From NCBI GenBank assembly GCA_938038165.1, contig CALHRB010000126.1, positions 1 to 6,061 of the forward strand: DNA of 6,061 nucleotides. Reading direction: 5' to 3'. This document shows, piece by piece, positions 1 to 6,022 of this stretch. The DNA comes from Candidatus Kapaibacterium sp. (GTDB taxonomy: Bacteria; Bacteroidota; Ignavibacteria; Kapaibacteriales; UBA2268). The notes under the pieces are model-generated. The model worked only from the letters and a program-made list of their open reading frames with translations. It did no database searches and was not told where the DNA came from. Both the position numbers and the translations under genes were made by a program. Numbering within the stretch: position 1 is the first letter of the stretch; each line of letters starts with the position of its first letter.

Positions 1-847
1 CATCCAAATCTTCATTATTCGAAAGAGTGAGTTCTTCGAGAGTGATTAAATTTCCAAAATCAGAAGGTATTGTCCCACTCAAAGAATCATTATCAAGTTT
101 TAAAATTTTTAAATTTGATAAATTGCCAAAAGATGAGGGTATAGCGTTATCACCACTAAAAGGATTGTTGTGTAGCTCCAGTCGCTCAATGTTTGATAAA
201 TTGCCAATTTCTGGAGGAATTATTCCTTTTATGAGATTGTTATCCAGCAATAAAATCTTTAGACTACTTAAATCATCAATATCAGAAGAAATTTCTCCTT
301 CGATCTTATTTCTTGACAAAATGAATACTTCAAGATTTGAAAGATTTAGCAGCTCATCAGGTATTTGACCTTCCAGATATTCCTGATAACCTAAATCCAA
401 ATATTCGAGCAAAGTGCAACTTCCCAAACTTGATGGTATATTACCCGAAAATTTGTTGTTATTAATTTGAAGATATTTGAGGTTTGTCAGAGCATCAAAT
501 TTGTCTGGCAATGTGTTATCTAGTTCATTATAGCTAAGATTAATTAACTCAATATTTGTTAAATTTTCGATATCATCAGGGATGCTGCCTGTCAGGTCGT
601 TTTCTTCTAATATCAATTTCTTGAGGTTGCTAAGACTCCAAATACTATTGGGAATATTGCCTGCTAAATCGTTAAATCCAAGGTTAAGTTCTTCGAGATT
701 AGATAAATTCCCAATTTCAGGAGGAATAATTGAACCGCCTAAGCCTGAATTTTGACTTAAGTCAAAAACTTTTAATTCTGTTAAGCTATCAATTTTTGTT
801 GGAATGAATCCAACTAAATTGTTATCTGGTAGTTTTACTTCACTAAC
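1..847 (-). repeat. Tandem LRR-coding repeats (about 72 bp unit)
   Basis: Eleven full and one cut coding repeats of about 24 codons. Some units remain close at DNA level: 195-224 and 702-731 match at 27 of 30 bases, lie exactly 507 bases (169 codons, about seven units) apart, and both encode the IPPEIGNLS segment. Two units carry insertions: one near residues 222-228 (GYQEYLEG) and one near residues 301-306 (GDNAIP). The array is protein-coding, not an independent DNA repeat. Confidence 0.85.
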
Positions 848-1045
848 TCTGTCAGATACTACTGTAACACCATACCACGTTGAAACATCTGAGGATGATT
901 TCCAATTCGTTTTTATTGTCCAGTTATCTCCATCAGTTGAATCGTAAAGAGCAATTAAAGCATTTCGTTCAGAAATTGGGACGTCTGAAAGTGAAGTGGA
1001 AACAATTATGAGAAGTGCCATAAGGAAGGTAAAAAAAAGTTTCAT
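1..1045 (-). CDS. Secreted leucine-rich-repeat protein, plant-type LRRs (partial, C-terminus off the left edge)
   Basis: Read on the minus strand from the ATG at 1045-1043, the frame stays open for 348 codons to the window edge, so only the N-terminal part is present. Residues 1-20 (MKLFFTFLMALLIIVSTSLS) look like a Sec signal peptide. Residues 26-66 form a cap resembling plant LRRNT domains: ALIALYDSTDGDNW (29-42), then a W-Y-G-V motif at 57-60, but without the cysteines usual in plants. From about residue 67 there are 12 repeats of roughly 24 residues with the consensus LxxLxLxxNxLxGxIPxxIGNLSN; the last is cut. These are plant-specific-class LRRs, also known in bacterial surface proteins. 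The start is supported by AAGGA six bases upstream. Likely exported and protein-binding or structural. The ligand is unknown, and any C-terminal anchor or sorting domain lies outside the window. Confidence 0.9.
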   Translation of the reverse strand, partial: MKLFFTFLMALLIIVSTSLSDVPISERNALIALYDSTDGDNWTIKTNWKSSSDVSTWYGVTVVSDRVSEVKLPDNNLVGFIPTKIDSLTELKVFDLSQNSGLGGSIIPPEIGNLSNLEELNLGFNDLAGNIPNSIWSLSNLKKLILEENDLTGSIPDDIENLTNIELINLSYNELDNTLPDKFDALTNLKYLQINNNKFSGNIPSSLGSCTLLEYLDLGYQEYLEGQIPDELLNLSNLEVFILSRNKIEGEISSDIDDLSSLKILLLDNNLIKGIIPPEIGNLSNIERLELHNNPFSGDNAIPSSFGNLSNLKILKLDNDSLSGTIPSDFGNLITLEELTLSNNEDLD

Positions 1046-1051
1046 CTAAGA

Positions 1052-1056
1052 TCCTT
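1052..1056 (-). promoter_or_regulatory. Shine-Dalgarno site of the LRR gene
   Basis: The minus strand reads AAGGA, then six bases, then the ATG at 1045. This is one of the better ribosome binding sites in the window. It fixes the start directly before a textbook signal peptide. Confidence 0.7.
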
Positions 1057-1090
1057 TTAAAAAATGAATGATTTTTTATTTAATTAATTC

Positions 1091-1108
1091 TAAATTATAT
1101 TTAATTTA
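1091..1108. repeat. Short AT-only inverted repeat in the LRR gene leader
   Basis: TAAATTA (1091-1097) and TAATTTA (1102-1108) form perfect 7-bp arms around a 4-base loop. They lie between the candidate -7 box and the start of the LRR gene, so they would be transcribed in its leader. With only A/T pairs and such an AT-rich background, this could easily be chance. Confidence 0.25.
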
Positions 1109-1111
1109 AGA

Positions 1112-1142
1112 CAAAATTAACATTAATTAAACAATATCCAAA
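1112..1142 (-). promoter_or_regulatory. Candidate Bacteroidota-type promoter of the LRR gene
   Basis: On the minus strand, TTTG (1142-1139) is followed after exactly 19 bases by TAATTTTG (1119-1112). This matches the TTTG / TAnnTTTG -33/-7 pattern known for the primary sigma factor of Bacteroidota. It lies 66 bases upstream of the ATG in the only sizeable gap on this side, which suggests the LRR gene is transcribed separately from xseAB. The same geometry recurs before ispF. Background AT-richness makes chance matches possible. Confidence 0.45.
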
Positions 1143-1202
1143 TTATTTTCAAAAGATTTTTTTGTAATTAATACAACAAATCAGAGAAAGAAAAATTTCG
1201 AA

Positions 1203-1409
1203 TTAATCTGATTCAGTTGATGAAGTGATATCTGTTATTTTAAGTTCAGCTTTGTTTAGAATGCTTCTGATCTCATTTATTAATTTTGTTCCTTCCTCGA
1301 AAAGTAAAAGCTGAGTTTCGAGCGGCTCTGAGTCTTGATCTAAAATTCTTACAATTTCTTCAAGGCGAGACATCTTTTCTTCGAATGATTTATTTTCTTT
1401 TTTTGCCAT
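1203..1409 (-). CDS. xseB: Exodeoxyribonuclease VII small subunit
   Basis: A 68-residue protein, within the usual XseB size, with the family pattern SFEEKMSRLEEIVRIL (8-23), LLLFEEGTKLINEI (34-47) and LNKAELKI (51-58). XseB is a helical cofactor that binds XseA in several copies per large subunit to give exonuclease VII, a cytoplasmic metal-independent nuclease cutting single-stranded DNA from both ends into oligonucleotides. I chose the ATG at 1409 because GAGGA (1418-1414) precedes it by four bases and the family core starts at residue 8. The frame stays open upstream to an ATG at 1472, but that start would add 21 non-family residues and overlap xseA by 56 bases. The gene begins 7 bases after the xseA stop, and that TGA lies inside the Shine-Dalgarno region, so the two are probably translationally coupled and made in a fixed ratio. 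Confidence 0.95.
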   Translation of the reverse strand: MAKKENKSFEEKMSRLEEIVRILDQDSEPLETQLLLFEEGTKLINEIRSILNKAELKITDITSSTESD

Positions 1410-1413
1410 TTTA

Positions 1414-1418
1414 TCCTC
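1414..1418 (-). promoter_or_regulatory. Shine-Dalgarno site of xseB overlapping the xseA stop
   Basis: The minus strand reads TTGAGGATAAAATG. GAGGA sits four bases before the xseB ATG, and its first two bases belong to the xseA TGA stop (1419-1417). This decides the xseB start and places re-initiation exactly where xseA translation ends. Confidence 0.75.
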
Positions 1419-2619
1419 AATAATAATTTTTGGTTGGTTTAATTGAAAGAATGTGAGCGTTAGCATTCTCATTTTTTCTGATGATTTCTATTTCAATATA
1501 GTTGCCTAAAGTTTCATCAACACTGATAGTATGATTTTTGTGTTTTAACAAAGCAAATCCTTTATTTAGTGGCTGAAAAGGGTGTAAAGATTTCAGAAGT
1601 GAATTTAGATATTCTGCTTTATTTTGAATGTTTTTGAAGTGTTTATAAATGTTATTGATCAATCGGCTTTGATAATCGTCAATCATTTGTATATATTTCG
1701 AAATTTTGTCTGGAAATCTTTTGTAACCGGATACATTTGAAAAATTGTCAATTAATGACTTTCTTTGTTGAATATTAAAATTCACTGAATTAATCATAGA
1801 ATTATTATAATCGAAAATGATTTGATTCAATCTGTCTATTGTAATCTGAGTAACGATTTCGGCTGAGGCAGTTGGTGTTGCTGCTCTAAAATCGGCAACG
1901 AAATCAGCAATTGTGAAATCAGTTTCGTGCCCAACTGCTGATATAATTGGTGTTTTAGAATTAAAAATTGCTTCAGCAACAATTTCTGTATTATACGACC
2001 ATAGGTCTTCGATTGAACCACCTCCACGACCAATAATAATAACATCAAGTCCTAATTTATCGAGTTCTTCGATGGCTTTTGCAATGTCTTCTGCTGAACC
2101 ATCGCCTTGTACTAATGTAGGTCTGAAGTATATTGTGCATAATGGTAATCTTCGGTTAATTGTAGTAATAATATCTTGAAAACCAGCACCTGTAGGGGAA
2201 GTTGAAATTCCAATTCTCAAAGGGAAGGATGGTATAGGTTTTTTTCTTAAAGGATCAAAATATCCTTTAGCCTGTAGTTTTGATTTTAATTCTTCGAATT
2301 TCTTATAAAGGTCTCCTAATCCAAGTTCTGAAATATGTAAACACTCGATTTGATAATTTCCCCTTGGAGGATATACAGTTAATTTGCCATTAACTAAAAC
2401 TTTAGCACCATCTTTCATTTGAAATTTAAGAGGAACTTGCTTCCACATTACGCAGGAAATTTGTGCTTTATCATCTTTCAAAGTGAAATATCGGTGACCG
2501 GACTGATGGTGCTTGTAATTAGAAACTTCCCCTGTAACACTTACAAAACCAATACTATCTTCAAGTAAAACCTGAATTATTTCAGTTAACTGACTTACTG
2601 TTAAAGTTTTATCATTCAT
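1417..2619 (-). CDS. xseA: Exodeoxyribonuclease VII large subunit
   Basis: 400 residues, a normal length for the catalytic subunit of exonuclease VII. An N-terminal OB-fold that binds single-stranded DNA spans about 5-100: TVSQLTEIIQVLLED (7-21), GEVSN (30-34), SGHRYFTLKD (40-49). The catalytic domain follows with GYFDPLRKKPIP (119-130), IGISTSPTGAGFQDI (136-150), VQGDGSAEDI (170-179), GRGGGSIEDLW (197-207), VGHETDFTIADFVAD (229-243) and RAATPTASAE (245-254). A coiled-coil-rich stretch (about 255-345) and a C-terminal segment PLNKGFALLK (350-359) complete the family layout. Two small departures are GAGFQDI where GAAxxDI is usual, and RAATP where RAPTP is usual; neither removes a motif. No strong Shine-Dalgarno precedes the ATG. 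xseB follows 7 bases downstream. The enzyme degrades single-stranded DNA during repair and recombination in the cytoplasm. Confidence 0.97.
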   Translation of the reverse strand: MNDKTLTVSQLTEIIQVLLEDSIGFVSVTGEVSNYKHHQSGHRYFTLKDDKAQISCVMWKQVPLKFQMKDGAKVLVNGKLTVYPPRGNYQIECLHISELGLGDLYKKFEELKSKLQAKGYFDPLRKKPIPSFPLRIGISTSPTGAGFQDIITTINRRLPLCTIYFRPTLVQGDGSAEDIAKAIEELDKLGLDVIIIGRGGGSIEDLWSYNTEIVAEAIFNSKTPIISAVGHETDFTIADFVADFRAATPTASAEIVTQITIDRLNQIIFDYNNSMINSVNFNIQQRKSLIDNFSNVSGYKRFPDKISKYIQMIDDYQSRLINNIYKHFKNIQNKAEYLNSLLKSLHPFQPLNKGFALLKHKNHTISVDETLGNYIEIEIIRKNENANAHILSIKPTKNYY

Positions 2620-2623
2620 ATAA

Positions 2624-2631
2624 CAAATTTA
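2624..2631 (-). promoter_or_regulatory. Possible -7 box of xseA (near-leaderless)
   Basis: The minus strand reads TAAATTTG (2631-2624), a match to TAnnTTTG, ending four bases before the xseA ATG. A start site the usual few bases downstream would give a leaderless or nearly leaderless message, which fits the missing Shine-Dalgarno. No TTG lies at the expected 19-base distance (TCAA there), so this is weaker than the ispF and LRR promoter candidates. Confidence 0.25.
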
Positions 2632-2638
2632 ATAAAAT

Positions 2639-2664
2639 GAATTAAATAAATTGAAATTTAATTC
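2639..2664. repeat. Perfect 9-bp inverted repeat in the xseA-ispF divergent region
   Basis: GAATTAAAT (2639-2647) and ATTTAATTC (2656-2664) are exact reverse complements around an 8-base spacer. The element lies 20-45 bases upstream of xseA, where its -33 region would be, and ends 22 bases before the ispF -33 box. It could be an operator for a dimeric regulator of either gene. The bases are mostly A/T, so chance is not excluded. Confidence 0.4.
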
Positions 2665-2686
2665 TATGAAACTTAATCAATAATGA

Positions 2687-2717
2687 ATTGTTATTAGAAT
2701 AAATGATATTATTTTTG
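2687..2717 (+). promoter_or_regulatory. Candidate Bacteroidota-type promoter of the ispF operon
   Basis: ATTG (2687-2690) is followed after exactly 19 bases by TATTTTTG (2710-2717), matching TTG-N19-TAnnTTTG. The -7 box ends 32 bases before the ispF ATG, leaving room for a short leader with the weak AAGG site at 2737-2740. No other gap upstream of the kinase or ruvX is large enough for a conventional promoter, so this probably drives the whole rightward cluster. Confidence 0.5.
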
Positions 2718-2749
2718 TAATTGTATGGTTAGAGTTAAGGTATAAATTA

Positions 2750-3214
2750 ATGATTGGAATAGGGTATGACAGTCACCGTTTTCAGAAAGGCAGGAAATTA
2801 ATTATCGGAGGTGTGGAAATTGAATCTGAATTTGGCACAATAGCACATAGTGACGGAGACGTTCTGATTCATTCTCTTGTTGACGCTATATTAGGCGCCA
2901 TGGCTGCCGGTGATATTGGTGAGCTTTTCCCAGACACCGATATAAAATATAAAAATTATAATAGCGTTTTTTTTCTGGAGAAAGTCATTGGAATGGTTAA
3001 AGATAAGGGGCTTAAAATAGTTAATATTGATACGGTGATTATTTTGGAAAAAATAAAAATTTCCAAATATAAACAACAAATAAAGGAAAAAATAGCTTCT
3101 GTCTGTGAAATTGAATCTAATAAAGTTAGTATAAAAGCCAAAACAAACGAAATGATGGGATTTGTCGGACGCCAGGAAGGTTTGGCAGCTATTACTGTTT
3201 GTCAGTTAGGATAA
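2750..3214 (+). CDS. ispF: 2-C-methyl-D-erythritol 2,4-cyclodiphosphate synthase
   Basis: 154 residues, close to the usual length of about 155-160. IspF cyclises CDP-methylerythritol 2-phosphate to methylerythritol 2,4-cyclodiphosphate with release of CMP. This is the fifth step of the MEP route to isopentenyl diphosphate, carried out by a cytoplasmic trimer. The motifs are intact: GIGYDSHRF (3-11) with metal ligands D7 and H9, HSDGDVLIH (33-41) with the third ligand H41, GDIGELFPDTD (54-64), and the C-terminal KAKTNEMMGFVGRQEG segment. AAGG (2737-2740) nine bases before the ATG is a modest ribosome binding site. ispD, often adjacent or fused, is not in the window. The gene is divergent from xseA and is followed after 28 bases by a histidine kinase, probably on the same transcript. 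Confidence 0.97.
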   Translation: MIGIGYDSHRFQKGRKLIIGGVEIESEFGTIAHSDGDVLIHSLVDAILGAMAAGDIGELFPDTDIKYKNYNSVFFLEKVIGMVKDKGLKIVNIDTVIILEKIKISKYKQQIKEKIASVCEIESNKVSIKAKTNEMMGFVGRQEGLAAITVCQLG

Positions 3215-3242
3215 TTATCATACTTACATATATTCAGTTTCC

Positions 3243-5582
3243 TTGATTAAAAATTTGAAAAACTTATTTACTATATCGCTTTTTTGTATCATCTTTGTAT
3301 TTAATGTTTATTCAGATGATACTTATCCTTATTCTTTCAAAAGAATTGATTATCAGCAGGGTGGGGAAATCCTCATCGTTAGCGATGAATATCAAAACCA
3401 GCAATACAGCTTCTTCATTAAACCAAATTGGGCAGAAGAATCCGAAGCCGTTTACATAAAAAAAGGGATTATTGGAGATAATTTTATTGGAAGTACATTA
3501 GGCAACGCCTATATATTATCTGCAATTACAATCAAACATTCTTTGTTGGCGTGTTGGAAAGAGGACGATAAAGTTTATGTCTCAGTTGTTGATACTATTG
3601 GTACTGTAAAATCTATTACAGAAGTATTCGGTGAGTGGAATAGGTTTGAACCTATTCATGCTAAATGGTATGGTAAATGTGGGGCTAATGACTATTTATT
3701 AATAATTAATAAAAATCTTTACGTTATTTCTTTGGATAACGATTCGAGGGTTAGTTCTAATTTATTTTCTGATAATGTTGAAAAAGCAGTAAGTTTATAT
3801 AATCCAAGGGAATCTTCTGAAAGCCCAAATTTTGCTTATGTTTATTCAAAAGAAGGTTATGGTTTTTTATATTTTGTCAAAAAGACGAAAAGTGAAAAAT
3901 TTGCTACTCAATTTTTGCTCACTGATGATATTTACCTTTTTCCCTTTAGCTCAAGGGTAATTCTATTAACTTCGTCTAAATCCTACAACATTTCATTGTT
4001 AAATATAATTGATCCCGAAAAAGGATCTATCTACGAATCATTGATTGAAGCTTCCGGCGATCGAGTAGCTGTTCAAGACAGTGAAAAAAAATACATTTAC
4101 TATCTTGAATTAAATCGTAATGGCTCTGATTATTCTCTTGTTGTCAATGATTATTCCAACCTTAACAACATATTGAATATTGGAGTAACTGGAATATCAA
4201 AAGATTTAATTGAACCAATAGGATTGTGGCAAGAAAACGGTCAAATAATTGCAATGTTCAGGAATGGACTGGCTACATTTGACCTTGACGGAACACTTAA
4301 TTCGATTGATTATATTCCATTTGGTGAAGCGTTTAATATAAAACCAAACGTTGCTTTAGTAAATGAGAACTTAGTATTTTCTTCTGCAATTGGTTCAATG
4401 ATTCTTGAGAGGACAAGAAACGAACTTTGGTTCCTGAACAGGTTTTTGCAGAACTCAGCCTATTATTTGATACCAGCAGTATTACTGATAATAGCATTTG
4501 TATTCATAAAAATGTATAATAATCAAAGAAGGGTATTGAAGGCTTTGATTAATTTACCGAGCACAGGGGTTGTTTATGTTTTGAATCAGAGCGGGAGACT
4601 GAAAAGTGCAAATTCTTATGGGAAACAATTGCTTGGCATCACTGATAGCGTTCCTTTCAATAAATTATTTGCTGAATATTGTATATTGGAACATACGAAA
4701 GCTATAAAAGAATTAGTTGATAAAGCAATTGAAATGAAAGATTTTTTCACTCAAAAAATTAATATATTAAAAAATAACGATTTAAACGAATGGATTTATA
4801 CAAGCTATCCTCTGCGAAGCTTTACAGGCAAATTTAAAGGACTGGTAATAACTGGAATTGATATAACTGAACAGCTTGAACGACAACGACTCAGCAATTG
4901 GGCTCAATTAGCTCACGATATGCAGACTAATTTATCAACCATACGATTAAATGCAGAACAATTGGAACTTGAAAAGGAAATTAATAAAGACAGACGAAAA
5001 AAAATTATACATCAGGTTGGTTTATTAATTCAAAGAGTTAGGGATGTTGTAACCGTTGGTCGAAGTGAAAGTATTTATAAAGCTACCGTTGATTGCTTTG
5101 ATATTTGTTATGATGCTATCAATGAATTTGACGCCACGCTTTATCCAAATATAAATTTCTTAGTTAACGCAGAGCATTACAATGTATCATGTGATAAGCC
5201 AAAAATATTAAGGGCACTAAGAAATGCGATCGAGAATAGTATAAAAAGTTTTCAACAAAGCAGTGGTAGCATCACCATTTCAAATTTTTCGGATTCTAAA
5301 TATGTTTACATTTCTGTGAAAGACAATGGTCCAGGAATGGATGCAAATACAAAATCAAAATTTACTCAGCCATATTTTACTACATCGAAGAAAAATGGGG
5401 GCTACGGCATCGGTACAATGATTATGCAACACGTTATGGAACTCCATGGAGGCGAACTCAAAATTGAAAGCGAAAAAGGAAAAGGTACAGAAATAGTTTT
5501 TTGCATACCAAATTATCTTCCTAATAAAACTATTAAGGCAATTTCACAGAAAAAAAATGTTGTTCTTTCTATTAATTCATAG
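3243..5582 (+). CDS. Membrane sensor histidine kinase with large extracytoplasmic domain and PAS domain
   Basis: 779 residues starting at TTG (3243); the first in-frame ATG is far inside (M338), and TTG places KNLKN plus a hydrophobic stretch (8-22) as signal or first membrane anchor. Residues about 25-400 are beta-rich and extracytoplasmic, with blade-like pieces (NLYVISLD 158-165, YIYYLELN 284-291, LATFDLDGTLN 343-353). This hints at a beta-propeller, but I cannot assign a family. A membrane segment follows at 406-424, then a PAS domain (about 433-545), H-box LAHDMQTNLSTIRL (556-569, phospho-acceptor H558), N-box NAIENS (661-666), G1 DNGPGM (694-699), F-box PYFTTS (710-715) and G2 GGYGIGT (719-725). 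It should autophosphorylate H558 with ATP and pass phosphate to a response regulator, none of which is in view. The H-box is unusual (Q and N where HExKNPL has K and P). A tail of about 22 residues follows the ATPase core. No clear Shine-Dalgarno precedes the start. The stop overlaps ruvX by one base. Confidence 0.9.
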   Translation: MIKNLKNLFTISLFCIIFVFNVYSDDTYPYSFKRIDYQQGGEILIVSDEYQNQQYSFFIKPNWAEESEAVYIKKGIIGDNFIGSTLGNAYILSAITIKHSLLACWKEDDKVYVSVVDTIGTVKSITEVFGEWNRFEPIHAKWYGKCGANDYLLIINKNLYVISLDNDSRVSSNLFSDNVEKAVSLYNPRESSESPNFAYVYSKEGYGFLYFVKKTKSEKFATQFLLTDDIYLFPFSSRVILLTSSKSYNISLLNIIDPEKGSIYESLIEASGDRVAVQDSEKKYIYYLELNRNGSDYSLVVNDYSNLNNILNIGVTGISKDLIEPIGLWQENGQIIAMFRNGLATFDLDGTLNSIDYIPFGEAFNIKPNVALVNENLVFSSAIGSMILERTRNELWFLNRFLQNSAYYLIPAVLLIIAFVFIKMYNNQRRVLKALINLPSTGVVYVLNQSGRLKSANSYGKQLLGITDSVPFNKLFAEYCILEHTKAIKELVDKAIEMKDFFTQKINILKNNDLNEWIYTSYPLRSFTGKFKGLVITGIDITEQLERQRLSNWAQLAHDMQTNLSTIRLNAEQLELEKEINKDRRKKIIHQVGLLIQRVRDVVTVGRSESIYKATVDCFDICYDAINEFDATLYPNINFLVNAEHYNVSCDKPKILRALRNAIENSIKSFQQSSGSITISNFSDSKYVYISVKDNGPGMDANTKSKFTQPYFTTSKKNGGYGIGTMIMQHVMELHGGELKIESEKGKGTEIVFCIPNYLPNKTIKAISQKKNVVLSINS

Positions 5583-6022
5583 TGAAAAATAAATTAATTC
5601 AAAAAGGAAAAAGAATTGGTGCGATTGATTACGGTCGGAAAAGAATTGGTTTTGCAGTTAGCGACGAATTGCTTATAACCATTACACCAAAGGCAATTTT
5701 CTATACCGATGAAGAAAATTTTAAAGAAAAATTATTAACTCAAATCAGAAAGTATGATTTGGCAGCTCTTGTGATTGGCATTCCTGCCAGACTTGATGAT
5801 AAAGAGACAGATTTAATTAATGAGATTAAGGAGTTTGCCGAGTCGATTAGATCTTTTTTGAACATACCCATTTTTTTTCAGGATGAATCATTTTCAAGTA
5901 AATATGCAACAGAAACATTAATACAAATTGGTAGAAAGAAAAAATTTCGTTCAAGGAAAGGGGAAATTGATAAAATAGCTGCTTCTATTATTTTAAGGGA
6001 TTTTTTAGATGAAAATACCTAA
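5582..6022 (+). CDS. ruvX: RuvX/YqgF family RNase H-like nuclease (putative pre-16S rRNA nuclease)
   Basis: 146 residues, typical for the family. The RNase H-like fold is marked by AIDYGRKRIGFAVSD (14-28, acidic D16), VIGIPARLDD (64-73), FFQDESFSSKYA (98-109, E102) and GEIDKIAASIILRDFL (127-142, D130). D16, E102 and D130 are the expected metal-binding acidic residues. YqgF in E. coli takes part in maturing the 5' end of 16S rRNA, and homologues have Holliday-junction resolvase-like activity; the protein is cytoplasmic. The GTG start shares its G with the TAG stop of the kinase (TAGTG), with no Shine-Dalgarno, so translation is probably coupled. VIGIP is followed by ARLDD where many members have a glycine (DG), a small variation. 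The 3' end overlaps the next gene by 14 bases. Confidence 0.95.
   Translation: MKNKLIQKGKRIGAIDYGRKRIGFAVSDELLITITPKAIFYTDEENFKEKLLTQIRKYDLAALVIGIPARLDDKETDLINEIKEFAESIRSFLNIPIFFQDESFSSKYATETLIQIGRKKKFRSRKGEIDKIAASIILRDFLDENT
5995..6000 (+). promoter_or_regulatory. Shine-Dalgarno site for the gene after ruvX
   Basis: AAGGGA lies eight bases before the ATG at 6009, inside the last codons of ruvX. It is one of the strongest ribosome binding sites in the window and is the main support for a gene starting there. Confidence 0.6.

Noticed and set aside
27..368. Plus-strand open frame of 113 codons
   Set aside because: It is antisense to the LRR array. Its repetitive composition (KLPxSxGI) mirrors the repeats on the other strand, and it has no ribosome binding site.
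1080..1130. Paired TTAATTAA palindromes (1080-1087 and 1123-1130) as operator sites
   Set aside because: Pure A/T palindromes of this length are expected by chance in such AT-rich spacer, and their placement relative to the promoter is not symmetrical.
1162..1176. Inverted repeat TTGTA-N5-TACAA after xseB as a terminator
   Set aside because: It has only five base pairs, one of them G/C, and on the minus strand it is followed by A residues rather than a T-run, so it does not look like an intrinsic terminator.
1203..1472. Longer xseB reading from an ATG at 1472
   Set aside because: The extra 21 residues lie inside xseA coding sequence and do not match the family. The ATG at 1409 has a good Shine-Dalgarno site.
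1836..2179. Open frames on both strands inside xseA (1836-2048 minus, 1913-2179 plus)
   Set aside because: Both are fully covered by conserved xseA catalytic motifs. Their leucine/glutamine-rich or serine-rich translations look like off-frame reading.
2891..3141. Minus-strand open frames opposite ispF
   Set aside because: They lie within well-conserved ispF codons. The Phe/Ile-rich translations are the expected complement of Lys/Asn-rich AT-rich coding sequence.
3215..3242. Separate promoter or regulatory site before the kinase
   Set aside because: The gap is only 28 bases, with no TAnnTTTG box and no hairpin, so read-through from ispF is the simpler explanation.
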